Assembly (NCBI GenBank): GCA_002071385.1
Contig: MWFB01000001.1
Location: forward strand, 62,001-126,000
DNA length: 64,000 bases
Direction: 5' to 3'
Source: Bacteroidetes bacterium ADurb.Bin013
Lineage (GTDB): Bacteria; Bacteroidota; Bacteroidia; Bacteroidales; UBA932
Shown here: piece after piece, positions 42,073 to 50,502 of the stretch
Layout: each line of letters begins with the position of its first letter
Position numbering within the stretch: position 1 is the first letter of the stretch
Notes under the pieces: model-generated
The model's database searches: none
The model's input: the letters and a program-made list of their open reading frames with translations, nothing else
What the model was told of the DNA's origin: nothing
Made by a program: the position numbers and the translations under genes

Positions 42073-42966
42073 TCATAGTCTCTCTATGGCTGCTTCTTCC
42101 ATGGCTAGCCTGTCTAATGCTTCCCCAGCCTTTTCATACATCATTTCCTTGTAATCGACGTTCATGATTTTATTGCTTCTCTGGGCAATGATCATGCAAA
42201 CGGTAGCCCCCTCGTGGCCCAGTAAGCGGGACAATCCTGCAATGGCAGATCCTTCCATTTCAAAATTCATGATCCTTAATCCATTGTATCGGAAAGAAGC
42301 CAGTTTGGACAGATATCCGGGATCGGACAGGGCAAGCCTGATGACACGTCCCTGTGGTCCGTAGAATCCGGGGGCCGATAGTGTGATGCCGCTGAAGGCG
42401 TTGCTGTAACTATTTCCTATCACCCGGGAGTTCTGCACAAAATAAGGAGTTGCCAGTGTGGGTGACCAATTCATATGTTCCATGAATGCCTTTTCCATCT
42501 CAAGGTCACAGACCTTATCCCTTCCCTGGTACCAATTGAGCAATCCGTCGATCCCTGCCGAATACGCTGAATACACCAGGGAGCCGGTTGGGATATCCGG
42601 TTGGATGGCACCTGAAGTGCCCAGACGCAGTATTTTCAGGGTACGGTGTTCCTTCTTTATGGTCCTGGTCTTGAAATCAACATTGGCCAGGGCGTCCAGT
42701 TCATTCATCACAATATCAATATTGTCTGTGCCTATCCCGGTCGAAAGCAACGTGATCCTCTTGTTCTTATAGGTTCCGGTGACAGAAACGAATTCCCTGC
42801 TCCGTGTATCTGACTCGATTTGTGTAAGCATCCCGCGCAACAATTTCACACGGTCTGGATCGCCGACAAGCAGCACATTGTCTGCAAGTTGATCAGGATG
42901 CATATGCAGGTGGAACACGCTGCCATCGCTGTTAATCACCAATTCTGACGGTTCAATGTATTTCAT
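42073..42966 (-). CDS. Nucleoside phosphorylase (PNP/UDP family)
   Basis: A 297-residue cytosolic enzyme that splits nucleosides to base and pentose-1-phosphate. Motifs are VLLVGDPDRVK (phosphate), LLSTGIGTDNI, LRLGTSGAIQPDI, and NFEMEGSAIAGLSR with the conserved MExE-like Glu. These match the uridine phosphorylase/PNP-I superfamily. The specific base is uncertain. A -7 element lies 4 bases before the ATG at 42966. Confidence 0.88.
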   Translation of the reverse strand: MKYIEPSELVINSDGSVFHLHMHPDQLADNVLLVGDPDRVKLLRGMLTQIESDTRSREFVSVTGTYKNKRITLLSTGIGTDNIDIVMNELDALANVDFKTRTIKKEHRTLKILRLGTSGAIQPDIPTGSLVYSAYSAGIDGLLNWYQGRDKVCDLEMEKAFMEHMNWSPTLATPYFVQNSRVIGNSYSNAFSGITLSAPGFYGPQGRVIRLALSDPGYLSKLASFRYNGLRIMNFEMEGSAIAGLSRLLGHEGATVCMIIAQRSNKIMNVDYKEMMYEKAGEALDRLAMEEAAIERL

Positions 42967-42970
42967 GTTA

Positions 42971-42978
42971 CAAATTTA
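42971..42978 (-). promoter_or_regulatory. -7 promoter element of the nucleoside phosphorylase unit
   Basis: TAAATTTG on the minus strand, 4 bases before the ATG. Confidence 0.55.
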
Positions 42979-43001
42979 GAGGAATTCAGCGGATTTTCCT
43001 C

Positions 43002-43009
43002 TACATTTG
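43002..43009 (+). promoter_or_regulatory. -7 promoter element of the DUF4293 gene
   Basis: TACATTTG, 24 bases before the ATG at 43034. Confidence 0.5.
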
Positions 43010-43033
43010 TTTCAACAAACACAATCCTAAAAA

Positions 43034-43417
43034 ATGATCCAAAGAATTCAGACTCTATACCTGGCCATAGCGCTGGGTCTGATGGTTTCCATCCTGTTCG
43101 GGATATATGCAACCTACACGCCTTTTGTCATACTCACGAGTGCATCCTGCATACTCTTGCTGGCGGCTATCCTGCTATTCAAAGCGCGCAAGATGCAGAT
43201 ACGCCTATGCATATACAATTCCCTCATCATGCTGGGCCTTCAGGTCTGGATGGGGGCGATCTATATCAAAAACATGTCGGATATTGCATTCCAGGTCACC
43301 ACTGTGTTCCCTATCGTAAGCATCATTCTTCTCATTCTTGCCATCAGGGCCATCAGCATTGATGAGGCGCTGGTACAATCATACAACAGGCTGCGGTCAA
43401 AAAAGGAGAAAAAGTGA
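43034..43417 (+). CDS. DUF4293 family membrane protein
   Basis: A 127-residue protein with four predicted transmembrane helices, starting MIQRIQTLYLAIA, the conserved opening of this Bacteroidota-specific family. It has a short positively charged tail (RLRSKKEKK). The function is unknown. It stands alone between the divergent phosphorylase and the downstream sugar cluster. Confidence 0.8.
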   Translation: MIQRIQTLYLAIALGLMVSILFGIYATYTPFVILTSASCILLLAAILLFKARKMQIRLCIYNSLIMLGLQVWMGAIYIKNMSDIAFQVTTVFPIVSIILLILAIRAISIDEALVQSYNRLRSKKEKK

Positions 43418-43426
43418 TTTTTTTAT

Positions 43427-43434
43427 TATCTTCG
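43427..43434 (+). promoter_or_regulatory. Probable -7 element of the 3-keto-sugar cluster
   Basis: TATCTTCG, one mismatch from TAnnTTTG, 45 bases before the ATG at 43480. Confidence 0.35.
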
Positions 43435-43479
43435 TAATTTGATGTCAACCATTTCATTTAACTAATAATTCAATTATTT

Positions 43480-44970
43480 ATGGAAAAAAACATTTCAAGA
43501 AGGGATTTCTTCCAAAAAAGTGCCCTGGCCACTGCCGGTGCCATAGTTGCCACGACTCCTCTTATGGCAAATATACCACTGGATAACCAAAAAAAGAAGA
43601 AGAGCGCACCAACTGACAAACTCAATATTGCCGGGATCGGGATTGGTGGACGAGGAGGTGGGGTGATTCGCGAAATGAACTCGGAAAATATTGTTGCATT
43701 GTGCGATGTTGACTGGAAATATGCCGGACCACAGCTGGAGGCCTATCCAAATGCAAAGAAGTACAAGGATTTTAGAAAAATGTTCGATGAAATGGGGAGC
43801 CAGATCGATGCCGTAGTGGTAGGTACAGCAGACCATACCCATGCAGTGATCGCTGCCCGGGCATTGTCCATGGGAAAGCACGTTTATTGTGAAAAGCCAC
43901 TGACACATACTGTTTACGAGACAAGACTGCTCACCAGGCTTGCAGCCAAACAAAAAGTGGCCACCCAGATGGGCAATCAGGGAGCCTCAGGCAACGGTGT
44001 TCGCCAGATCTGCGAAGCCATCTGGTCAGGAATGATCGGGGAAGTGACAAGGGTAGAAGCCTTCACGGACAGGCCAATCTGGCCCCAAGGCCTGGAAACG
44101 CCCACCGAGGTCCATACACCGCATCCCGAACTGGACTGGGATCTTTTCATAGGACCGGCACCCTACCGTCCCTACAACCAGATTTACCATCCTTGGAACT
44201 GGCGTGGCTGGTGGGATTTCGGGACTGGAGCCCTTGGCGATATGGCCTGCCATATCTTACAGCCGGCAGTAAAAGCACTGAACCTGAAATCACCGGTAGC
44301 TGTCCAGGGAAGTTCAACAGCCCTGATGACCGATTGCGCCCCCAACGCCCAGATTGCAAAATTCATTTTTCCGGCACGCGATAACATGCCCAAGGTGGGT
44401 ATGCCCCGGGTGGAAGTGACCTGGTACGATGGCGGACTCTTGCCGGAATATCCGAAAGGATGGCCTGCAGGACGGAATATGAACGACAGCGGTGGTGCCG
44501 TGATCTTCTACGGGACAAAAGACACGCTCGTATGTGGCTGTTATGGGGTAAACCCGTGGCTGCTCTCGGGTAGGGAGATACCCGCTCCTGCCATGACACG
44601 CGAAGTGCCGGAAGGCAACCATATCCTGGACTTTGTCCGTGCCTGCAAAGAAGGCCCTGAAAGCCGCATCAAATGCGCCTCGGACTTTTCAGAAGCAGGA
44701 CCTCTCAATGAAATGGTGGTCATGGGTGTGCTGGCCGTACGTCTGCAAGGCCTGAACAGAGAATTGCAATGGGATGGCGAGGCTATGAAATTCACCAACA
44801 TCTCTCCCAACGATACCATCCGAATGAAAACCAAAGACGGTTTCTCCATCAAGGACGGTCACCCCACTTTCAATCACCAGTACACGGATCCCATCAATGC
44901 CCTGGAATTCGCGAATGAATTGATACGCCATACCTACAGGGAAGGTTATTCACTTCCGGAAATGCCTTAA
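43480..44970 (+). CDS. Exported Gfo/Idh/MocA-family oxidoreductase (candidate glycoside 3-dehydrogenase)
   Basis: A 496-residue protein with a Tat signal peptide (ISRRDFFQKSALATAGA), so it is exported folded with bound cofactor. The dinucleotide fold begins LNIAGIGIGGRGGG, followed by VALCDVDW, the diagnostic CEKPLTH, and WNWRGWWDFGTGALGDMACH in the C-terminal domain. Exported members with DUF1080 neighbours have been shown to oxidise sugars at C3. In this three-gene set it is the likely first step, making a 3-keto glycoside. The electron acceptor is unknown. Confidence 0.87.
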   Translation: MEKNISRRDFFQKSALATAGAIVATTPLMANIPLDNQKKKKSAPTDKLNIAGIGIGGRGGGVIREMNSENIVALCDVDWKYAGPQLEAYPNAKKYKDFRKMFDEMGSQIDAVVVGTADHTHAVIAARALSMGKHVYCEKPLTHTVYETRLLTRLAAKQKVATQMGNQGASGNGVRQICEAIWSGMIGEVTRVEAFTDRPIWPQGLETPTEVHTPHPELDWDLFIGPAPYRPYNQIYHPWNWRGWWDFGTGALGDMACHILQPAVKALNLKSPVAVQGSSTALMTDCAPNAQIAKFIFPARDNMPKVGMPRVEVTWYDGGLLPEYPKGWPAGRNMNDSGGAVIFYGTKDTLVCGCYGVNPWLLSGREIPAPAMTREVPEGNHILDFVRACKEGPESRIKCASDFSEAGPLNEMVVMGVLAVRLQGLNRELQWDGEAMKFTNISPNDTIRMKTKDGFSIKDGHPTFNHQYTDPINALEFANELIRHTYREGYSLPEMP

Positions 44971-44994
44971 ACTTAAACTATTAATAGATTAACT

Positions 44995-45759
44995 ATGAGA
45001 AAATTAATTATTTTACCTGTTCTGATGACTGCAATGATTATCAGTTCCTGTTCTTCCTGCAACAACAATAAGAAAGAGGTGCAGGAAGCCGATCCTAATG
45101 TGATCGTACTTTTTGACGGTCAGACTTTCGAAGGCTGGCGCGCCTATAACGGCACCGAAATCCCCGGAGCATGGACCATTGAAGACGGAGCCATAAAGAT
45201 CAACGGATCAGGTCGCGGAGAAGCCGGTGCCGAAAATGGCGGCGACATCATTTTCGACCGGAAATTCAGCAACTTTGAACTGACCTTTGAGTGGAAAGTG
45301 GCACAAGGTTCCAACTCCGGTGTCTTCTACCTGGCACAGGAAGTGCCCGGTGAACCCATTTACATCTCGGCACCGGAATACCAGGTCCTGGACAACGCCA
45401 ACCATCCCGATGCATTGCTGGGCGTGGACGGCAACCGCCAGTCAGCCTCGCTATATGACATGATTCCGGCCAAACCCCAGAATGCAAAGCCTTTCGGGGA
45501 ATGGAACACAGCGAAGATCTTGGTTTACAAGGGGACTGTTGCCCATTTCCAGAACGGGGAAGCTGTTCTGGAGTACCATTTGTGGACTCCCCAATGGAAG
45601 GAATTGCTGGATAACAGCAAATTCAGCCAGGATAAATGGCCCGTTGCCTACGATCTGCTTCTGAATTGCGGAGGAGAGGAGAAAGCAGGTTTCATTGGTT
45701 TGCAGGACCATGGCGACGATGTATGGTTCAGGAACATTCAAGTTAAAATTCTGGACTGA
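44995..45759 (+). CDS. DUF1080 / 3-keto-disaccharide hydrolase domain lipoprotein
   Basis: A 254-residue protein with a lipoprotein signal (MIISSC). The DUF1080 beta-sandwich has LFDGQTFEGWRAYNG, WKVAQGSNSGVFYLA, EYQVLDNANH, NTAKILVYKGTVAHFQNG, and IGLQDHGDDVWFRNI. The domain was named from 3-ketodisaccharide hydrolases, and related proteins act as lyases on 3-keto glycosides. It lies 24 bases after the dehydrogenase and shares one base with the next start (TGATG). It is the likely second step of the set. Confidence 0.88.
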   Translation: MRKLIILPVLMTAMIISSCSSCNNNKKEVQEADPNVIVLFDGQTFEGWRAYNGTEIPGAWTIEDGAIKINGSGRGEAGAENGGDIIFDRKFSNFELTFEWKVAQGSNSGVFYLAQEVPGEPIYISAPEYQVLDNANHPDALLGVDGNRQSASLYDMIPAKPQNAKPFGEWNTAKILVYKGTVAHFQNGEAVLEYHLWTPQWKELLDNSKFSQDKWPVAYDLLLNCGGEEKAGFIGLQDHGDDVWFRNIQVKILD

Positions 45760-46628
45760 TGAAAAGTAATTTTATCATGCTGGCCATGGCAGCCTTCCTG
45801 GGGCTGGCTTCCTGTGCCCAGGAACCTGTTCAGAAGGAAATCGGGCTACAGCTTTATTCCATTCGCAACGAGATAAGCCAGGACCTGGAAACAGCCTTGG
45901 ACGCTGTCGCTGCCGCCGGCTACACTTTTGTGGAAATGGCCGGATACAATGCAGGGGATGGGACTTTTTACGGCCTTGCCGGGGATGCCTTCACCGCTTT
46001 GTGCAATTCAAAAGGGCTGGATGTGATCTCATCGCATATCAACGGCCCCGACCCCAACGCCGCAACATGGGAAGAGTGCATGGCCTGGTGGGATAAAGCC
46101 ATCCAGGATCACCTGGCTGCAGGCGTGTTGTATATTGTACAGCCCTCCATGTGGATGAGCGCCTACGAATCTGTGGAAGGCCTTGCCCGTTATTGTGAGC
46201 TGTTCAACGCTGTGGGCGAAAAATGCAACCAGGCAGGCATCCGTTTTGGTTATCATAACCATGACAAGGAATTCACTACTGTTTTCGATGACATGGTAAT
46301 GTACGACTTCATGCTGGCAAATACAGACCCGGAAAAGGTCTTCTTCCAGATAGACGTTTACTGGAGCCAGGTTGGCGGTGCCCCTGCCACAGACTATTTT
46401 GAAAAATACCCGGGACGTTTTGACCTCTGGCACGTGAAGGACGAGAAAGAAATTGGAGCTTCGGGAACCATTGATTTCCAGGCCCTTTATGAAAAGTCCG
46501 AAATTGCTGGTCTGAAATATGCAATTGTGGAGCAGGAAGCATTCGACCTTGAACCCTTTGAAAGCATCAAAGCCTCCTATGATTTCCTGAAGAACGCACC
46601 CTATGTGAAAGACACGTATTCCAACTGA
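45759..46628 (+). CDS. Sugar isomerase/epimerase-type TIM-barrel lipoprotein
   Basis: A 289-residue protein with a lipoprotein signal (FLGLASC). The xylose-isomerase-like TIM-barrel has IGLQLYSIRNE, FGYHNHDKEF, FQIDVYWSQVGG, and DLWHVKD, with His, Glu and Asp residues placed to bind a metal. Its lipid anchor puts it in the same compartment as its two neighbours, so it may handle the keto-sugar or hydrated-glucal product outside the cytoplasm. Last gene of the cluster; a strong terminator follows. Confidence 0.82.
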   Translation: MKSNFIMLAMAAFLGLASCAQEPVQKEIGLQLYSIRNEISQDLETALDAVAAAGYTFVEMAGYNAGDGTFYGLAGDAFTALCNSKGLDVISSHINGPDPNAATWEECMAWWDKAIQDHLAAGVLYIVQPSMWMSAYESVEGLARYCELFNAVGEKCNQAGIRFGYHNHDKEFTTVFDDMVMYDFMLANTDPEKVFFQIDVYWSQVGGAPATDYFEKYPGRFDLWHVKDEKEIGASGTIDFQALYEKSEIAGLKYAIVEQEAFDLEPFESIKASYDFLKNAPYVKDTYSN

Positions 46629-46652
46629 GCAGGAAGGTACCGGTAAATGAAG

Positions 46653-46688
46653 ATTCTGTGTCGCTATTCAGTGACACAGAATTTTTTT
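46653..46688 (+). terminator. Intrinsic terminator of the 3-keto-sugar cluster
   Basis: A perfect 10-base stem, ATTCTGTGTC with GACACAGAAT, followed by a run of seven T. The right arm overlaps the final codons of the convergent TPR gene. Confidence 0.8.
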
Positions 46689-48658
46689 ATGACACTGTAA
46701 GCATCCTTGATACCCAGTTCCCCTGCCGTTGAGATATCCATGCATCCTTTTTCCTTGTCCTTGAGGTAAATCTGGATCAGTCCCCTGTTATAATAGGCTT
46801 CTGCCAGGTAAGGGTACAGTTCTATGGAACGGGTATAATTTCCTATGGATTTGGGAAAATCCCCGGACAGGCAGTACAGGTTTCCCAGGTTGTAATAGAT
46901 ATGGGCAAAATCAGGAGCCAGCATGGCCGCCTTTTCCAGGTCATCTATAGCCCCCGAATAATCATATTCACGTCGTCCCTGTTCCTGGACACGGGTTCTT
47001 GTTGTCCCCGATTCATCCAGTGTCAGTATCTGCACGTTGCTTTCCATGGAAGAAATGAATTCAATCATCTCACTCTGCAATGCCGCCCTGTTGATATAGT
47101 AAAAGACGTTGTCCGGATCACGGCTGATAGCCTGGTTGTAGGACAAAAGGGAAGCATTGAACAATTTGCTTTGGAAATCCAGTATTCCACTGATAAAGTA
47201 CAGATCCGGGGAATCATCTGATTGTTGAAGCAGGGAACGTACCTGTTCCCTGAGGAAGCTAAGCTGGTTCGGGTCCACAACCGGTTCCTCGCTGAAAAGA
47301 TAGACCGGTACGGATTGTTTGAGCAGGAATTTTTCCAGTTCTTCATAATAATATCTTCTTTCCAGGGCTATGAGGTTTCCCGAAGTACCGGTCAGGAGTT
47401 TAAAGAGTGGTTTCAGACGAATATCCACATCCCTGTATTGCAGCAACTCGTTATCGAAGTCTTTCCTGGCAAAATCGGCATCCAGGGCCAGCAGGCGGTC
47501 AAAACGCTGCGTTGTGTCTGCAAAGGCTGAATATGTGGAATCTCCCAGTTGTGACTTGTATTGATTGACCTTGCTTTGTGCTGTTTTGTAATCCACTTCT
47601 GCCGCTGCAAACAGGCCCATCCTGTTTTTGACGTAGGACCGGTTCATATATGCATTGGCAAAATCGGGGTATAATTCAATCGCTTTATCATAGTCCCGTA
47701 ATGCATCCCCGTATCTTTCCATCTGTATGAAAAGGGCGGCCCTGTTGTAATAAGCCAGGACATTGCCGGGATTGATGGATATCACCCGGTCATAATCGCT
47801 CAGGGCATTGTTGTAATCGCCAATCTGTGTACGGATCAAAGCCCTGTTGTATAGGGTAAGCGCATTACCGGGATCTTCCTCCAAAACCCGCTCCAGGTCC
47901 TGCAGCGCTCCTGTCAGATCGTTCTGATTGAAGCGGATCAGTGCCCGGTTGAAATAGGCAAACGAATTATCCGGCTCCAGGGATAGGGCCTGGTTCAGGT
48001 CTTCCAGCGCCGCGGCATAATTCTCCTGCATGGCATACACCCTGGACCTTCTGATGTACCCTTCGGGATCAAACTTGTTCAGCAGTATGGCTGTGTCATA
48101 ATCGTGCAGGGCTTTTACCGTATCCTTTAAATACAAATAGCAGGCCCCTCTGTTCAGGTAGGCTTCGCTTACCCTGGGTTCATGGCGGATAAAGCGATTG
48201 AAATCCTGCTCTGCCAGTTTGAATTGCTGAGACAATAAGTAAGTCACTCCCCTGCTGAAATAGAGTCCGTTGTATCCCGGCCTGAGGTCAATGGCCTCTT
48301 GCAGGTCCGCCAGCGCTTTTTCATAGTCACCCAGGCGGGAATGTGTTATGGCACGGTAATGGTAGGCAAGCGTAAAAATTGGATGGATGGCCAGGGCTTT
48401 GTCAAAATCTGTCCTGGCTCCCAGGAAATCTCCCAGGTTATACTTGCCTATCCCCCTGAAAAAGTAAGCTTCGTGGAGTTCCGGGTCCAGCTGTATCAGT
48501 TTGTTGAAGTTGTCAATTGCCTGTTGATAGCGTCCTTCGAACAACAGTTGTTGTCCCCTGTAAAAAAACTGTTGTTTATCGTATTGGGCCAGTGCTTTTC
48601 CAGGCGTAATGAAAACCAGGATCAATAAAAGGATATGGAGGCGTGTTCTTTGTGCCAT
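46664..48658 (-). CDS. Secreted tetratricopeptide repeat protein
   Basis: A 664-residue protein with a signal peptide (LHILLLILVFITPGKALA). At least ten TPR units of about 34 residues run from residue 30 to about 350 (for example AYFFRGIGKYNLGDF, AYYNRAALFIQMERY), then a divergent stretch of about 120 residues, and three more units from about 490. TPR arrays mediate protein contacts; partner and role cannot be read here. A -7 element at 48663-48670 lies 4 bases before the ATG. Confidence 0.82.
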   Translation of the reverse strand: MAQRTRLHILLLILVFITPGKALAQYDKQQFFYRGQQLLFEGRYQQAIDNFNKLIQLDPELHEAYFFRGIGKYNLGDFLGARTDFDKALAIHPIFTLAYHYRAITHSRLGDYEKALADLQEAIDLRPGYNGLYFSRGVTYLLSQQFKLAEQDFNRFIRHEPRVSEAYLNRGACYLYLKDTVKALHDYDTAILLNKFDPEGYIRRSRVYAMQENYAAALEDLNQALSLEPDNSFAYFNRALIRFNQNDLTGALQDLERVLEEDPGNALTLYNRALIRTQIGDYNNALSDYDRVISINPGNVLAYYNRAALFIQMERYGDALRDYDKAIELYPDFANAYMNRSYVKNRMGLFAAAEVDYKTAQSKVNQYKSQLGDSTYSAFADTTQRFDRLLALDADFARKDFDNELLQYRDVDIRLKPLFKLLTGTSGNLIALERRYYYEELEKFLLKQSVPVYLFSEEPVVDPNQLSFLREQVRSLLQQSDDSPDLYFISGILDFQSKLFNASLLSYNQAISRDPDNVFYYINRAALQSEMIEFISSMESNVQILTLDESGTTRTRVQEQGRREYDYSGAIDDLEKAAMLAPDFAHIYYNLGNLYCLSGDFPKSIGNYTRSIELYPYLAEAYYNRGLIQIYLKDKEKGCMDISTAGELGIKDAYSVIKKFCVTE

Positions 48659-48662
48659 TGTT

Positions 48663-48670
48663 CAAAGATA
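48663..48670 (-). promoter_or_regulatory. -7 promoter element of the TPR gene
   Basis: TATCTTTG on the minus strand, 4 bases before the ATG at 48658. Confidence 0.55.
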
Positions 48671-48707
48671 TGAAATTGACAGGAAAATTCTTTTCTTTGC
48701 AGCTTAA

Positions 48708-49709
48708 ATGACAAAAAATATGCCGATTCTCCTTCTGTTTGCGCTGTTTCTGGGCATAGCCCCCTCTTTTGCCGGGCAGTCTTCACAGACTCCTCTCCTG
48801 CGGCCGGAATATCATGCCGGTCTGATCAACCGGAAGGAACTCAACACCCATATCTGCTATCTTTCGGACAGCTCTCTCCAGGGAAGGGAAACAGGTACAG
48901 CCGGAGGCTCGGCGGCCACAAGCTACATAGCCGGAAAATTCATGGAATACGGCCTGCGCCCCCTGGGCACCGGCAATCCGCAACGCAACAATACTTCCTT
49001 TATCCAGGGTTTTGCCTGCCCCACAGGGCAGCGGGGCAGGAATGTCATCGGCTGGATCCCTGCTGCTACCCATAGTGATGAATACCTGGTTGTTACTGCA
49101 CATTACGACCACCTGGGGATGATCAACGGGATTTTTTATCCGGGTGCCGACAGCAATGCTTCGGGTGTTTCCGTACTGCTATCCCTTGCCCGTGCATTCT
49201 GCGCCCTGGAAAATGAAGGGTACCGGGCCGCACGGAATATCATTTTTGTAGCTTATGATGCAAAGGAATTCTCCATGACAGGTGCGCGGGTCTTTGCCCT
49301 TTCCCTGGGAATACCCGCCAAATCCATTGTATTGAATATGAATTTGGATCAGTTGGGTACCAGCCTGGAACCACCGGGCAGCACGTCACAATATGTGCTA
49401 GTGCTCGGGGCCGGAAACGTTCCCTCGTATATAGTCCGGTCATTGGACAACAACAATTCTTTTTTCAACATGGGACTCAACATAGATTATTCTTTCTACA
49501 ACAGTCCGGACTTTGCCAGAATCTATTTTACCATGACAGAACAGTCCGTGCTTGCAGCCATGGAAGTCCCTTCACTGCTGATAACCTCCGGTTTCAACGA
49601 TCACACTTACAAACCCACGGATACACCGGAGATCATAGACCTGCCCGTACTCGAAAAAAGGGCCAGGTGGATTTTTTTCAGCTTGTGGGATATGGCCTAT
49701 CGCCGATAA
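48708..49709 (+). CDS. M28-family peptidase homologue with altered active site
   Basis: A 333-residue protein with a signal peptide (ILLLFALFLGIAPSFAG). The M28 fold is clear: VVTAHYDHLGM, GADSNASG, AYDAKEFSMTG, NMNLDQLG, and FNDHTYKPTDT. Active members have GADDNASG, where the second Asp bridges the two zinc ions, and an EE pair in which the first Glu is the general base. Here the Asp is Ser and the first Glu is Lys. The protein therefore probably does not hydrolyse peptides in the usual way. It overlaps the convergent OMP gene by 13 bases. Confidence 0.8.
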   Translation: MTKNMPILLLFALFLGIAPSFAGQSSQTPLLRPEYHAGLINRKELNTHICYLSDSSLQGRETGTAGGSAATSYIAGKFMEYGLRPLGTGNPQRNNTSFIQGFACPTGQRGRNVIGWIPAATHSDEYLVVTAHYDHLGMINGIFYPGADSNASGVSVLLSLARAFCALENEGYRAARNIIFVAYDAKEFSMTGARVFALSLGIPAKSIVLNMNLDQLGTSLEPPGSTSQYVLVLGAGNVPSYIVRSLDNNNSFFNMGLNIDYSFYNSPDFARIYFTMTEQSVLAAMEVPSLLITSGFNDHTYKPTDTPEIIDLPVLEKRARWIFFSLWDMAYRR

Positions 49710-50464
49710 AGACGCACCAGGTCGTAAGAAACAGTCACGCTTCCCCGTACCTGCTTCATGCTGTAATCAAAGAAATCGCTTCCCGGGATAAAGATATCAT
49801 TCAAGCCGAACATGACGTGCAAGCCCATTCTTATATGGGGAAATATCCTTGCTTCATAGCCGGCCAGCAGTCCTGCATCCCAGTGACCCAGCAACGCAGA
49901 AAAGTCCATGACCTGGGGGCTTGAAAGGGCAGAATCCATCCGGTCCGGTTCAGAACCGATAAAACCTTTGTTGGCATAAGTGATAAAATGAGACTTCATC
50001 ACCCATGCCGCAAAAGCTCCCACCTGGATACCATGCTGTTGTTTCGATCCTGCCAGGAATTCAACGTACAGGGGAAGCTCCAGTATTTGAAAGCTCATGG
50101 ACATTTCAGAGGTACCCGTGAAATATTGGACCGTATTCTCTCCCTTGAATTTCTGGTTCGTGACACGGGCATCCGCGTCCATGGCTATGGTCTTGTAATT
50201 CAGATTGGCACCCAAGCTCCAGCGGGGATGAATGTTTAAAAAAAAGCGCATTCCCAGCGTGGCGTTCAGTTTAGGATACGCATTAAAAGGCCCTCCTATG
50301 GCAGAGAAAGGGATTGGAATAGTTCCCCCTATGTCAGTGCCAATCTGCGGGGCAATGCAAAATAAGGAAGTGAAAGCTTCGGATTCCTGTGCCTTCAGGT
50401 TTTGCAGGGGCATTCCGCAGAACACTATTCCCAACACTATCGGCATGAAAGGAATTCTGATCAT
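49697..50464 (-). CDS. Outer-membrane beta-barrel protein (PorT/OMP_b-brl_2 type)
   Basis: A 255-residue protein with a signal sequence (IPFMPIVLGIVFCGMPLQNLKAQ). Alternating strands follow: GMRFFLNIHPRWSLGANLNY, FQILELPLYVEFLAGS, and GAFAAWVMKSHF, the pattern of small Bacteroidota 8-strand barrels. The function is unknown. The open frame extends to 50590, but a -7 element at 50469-50476 lies directly before the ATG at 50464, and only that start gives a signal peptide. Confidence 0.75.
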   Translation of the reverse strand: MIRIPFMPIVLGIVFCGMPLQNLKAQESEAFTSLFCIAPQIGTDIGGTIPIPFSAIGGPFNAYPKLNATLGMRFFLNIHPRWSLGANLNYKTIAMDADARVTNQKFKGENTVQYFTGTSEMSMSFQILELPLYVEFLAGSKQQHGIQVGAFAAWVMKSHFITYANKGFIGSEPDRMDSALSSPQVMDFSALLGHWDAGLLAGYEARIFPHIRMGLHVMFGLNDIFIPGSDFFDYSMKQVRGSVTVSYDLVRLYRR

Positions 50465-50468
50465 ATCA

Positions 50469-50476
50469 CAAAAATA
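50469..50476 (-). promoter_or_regulatory. -7 promoter element of the OMP gene
   Basis: TATTTTTG on the minus strand, 4 bases before the ATG at 50464. Confidence 0.5.
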
Positions 50477-50502
50477 GAAACTTCTCCCGTTCCCGGTACC
50501 CG

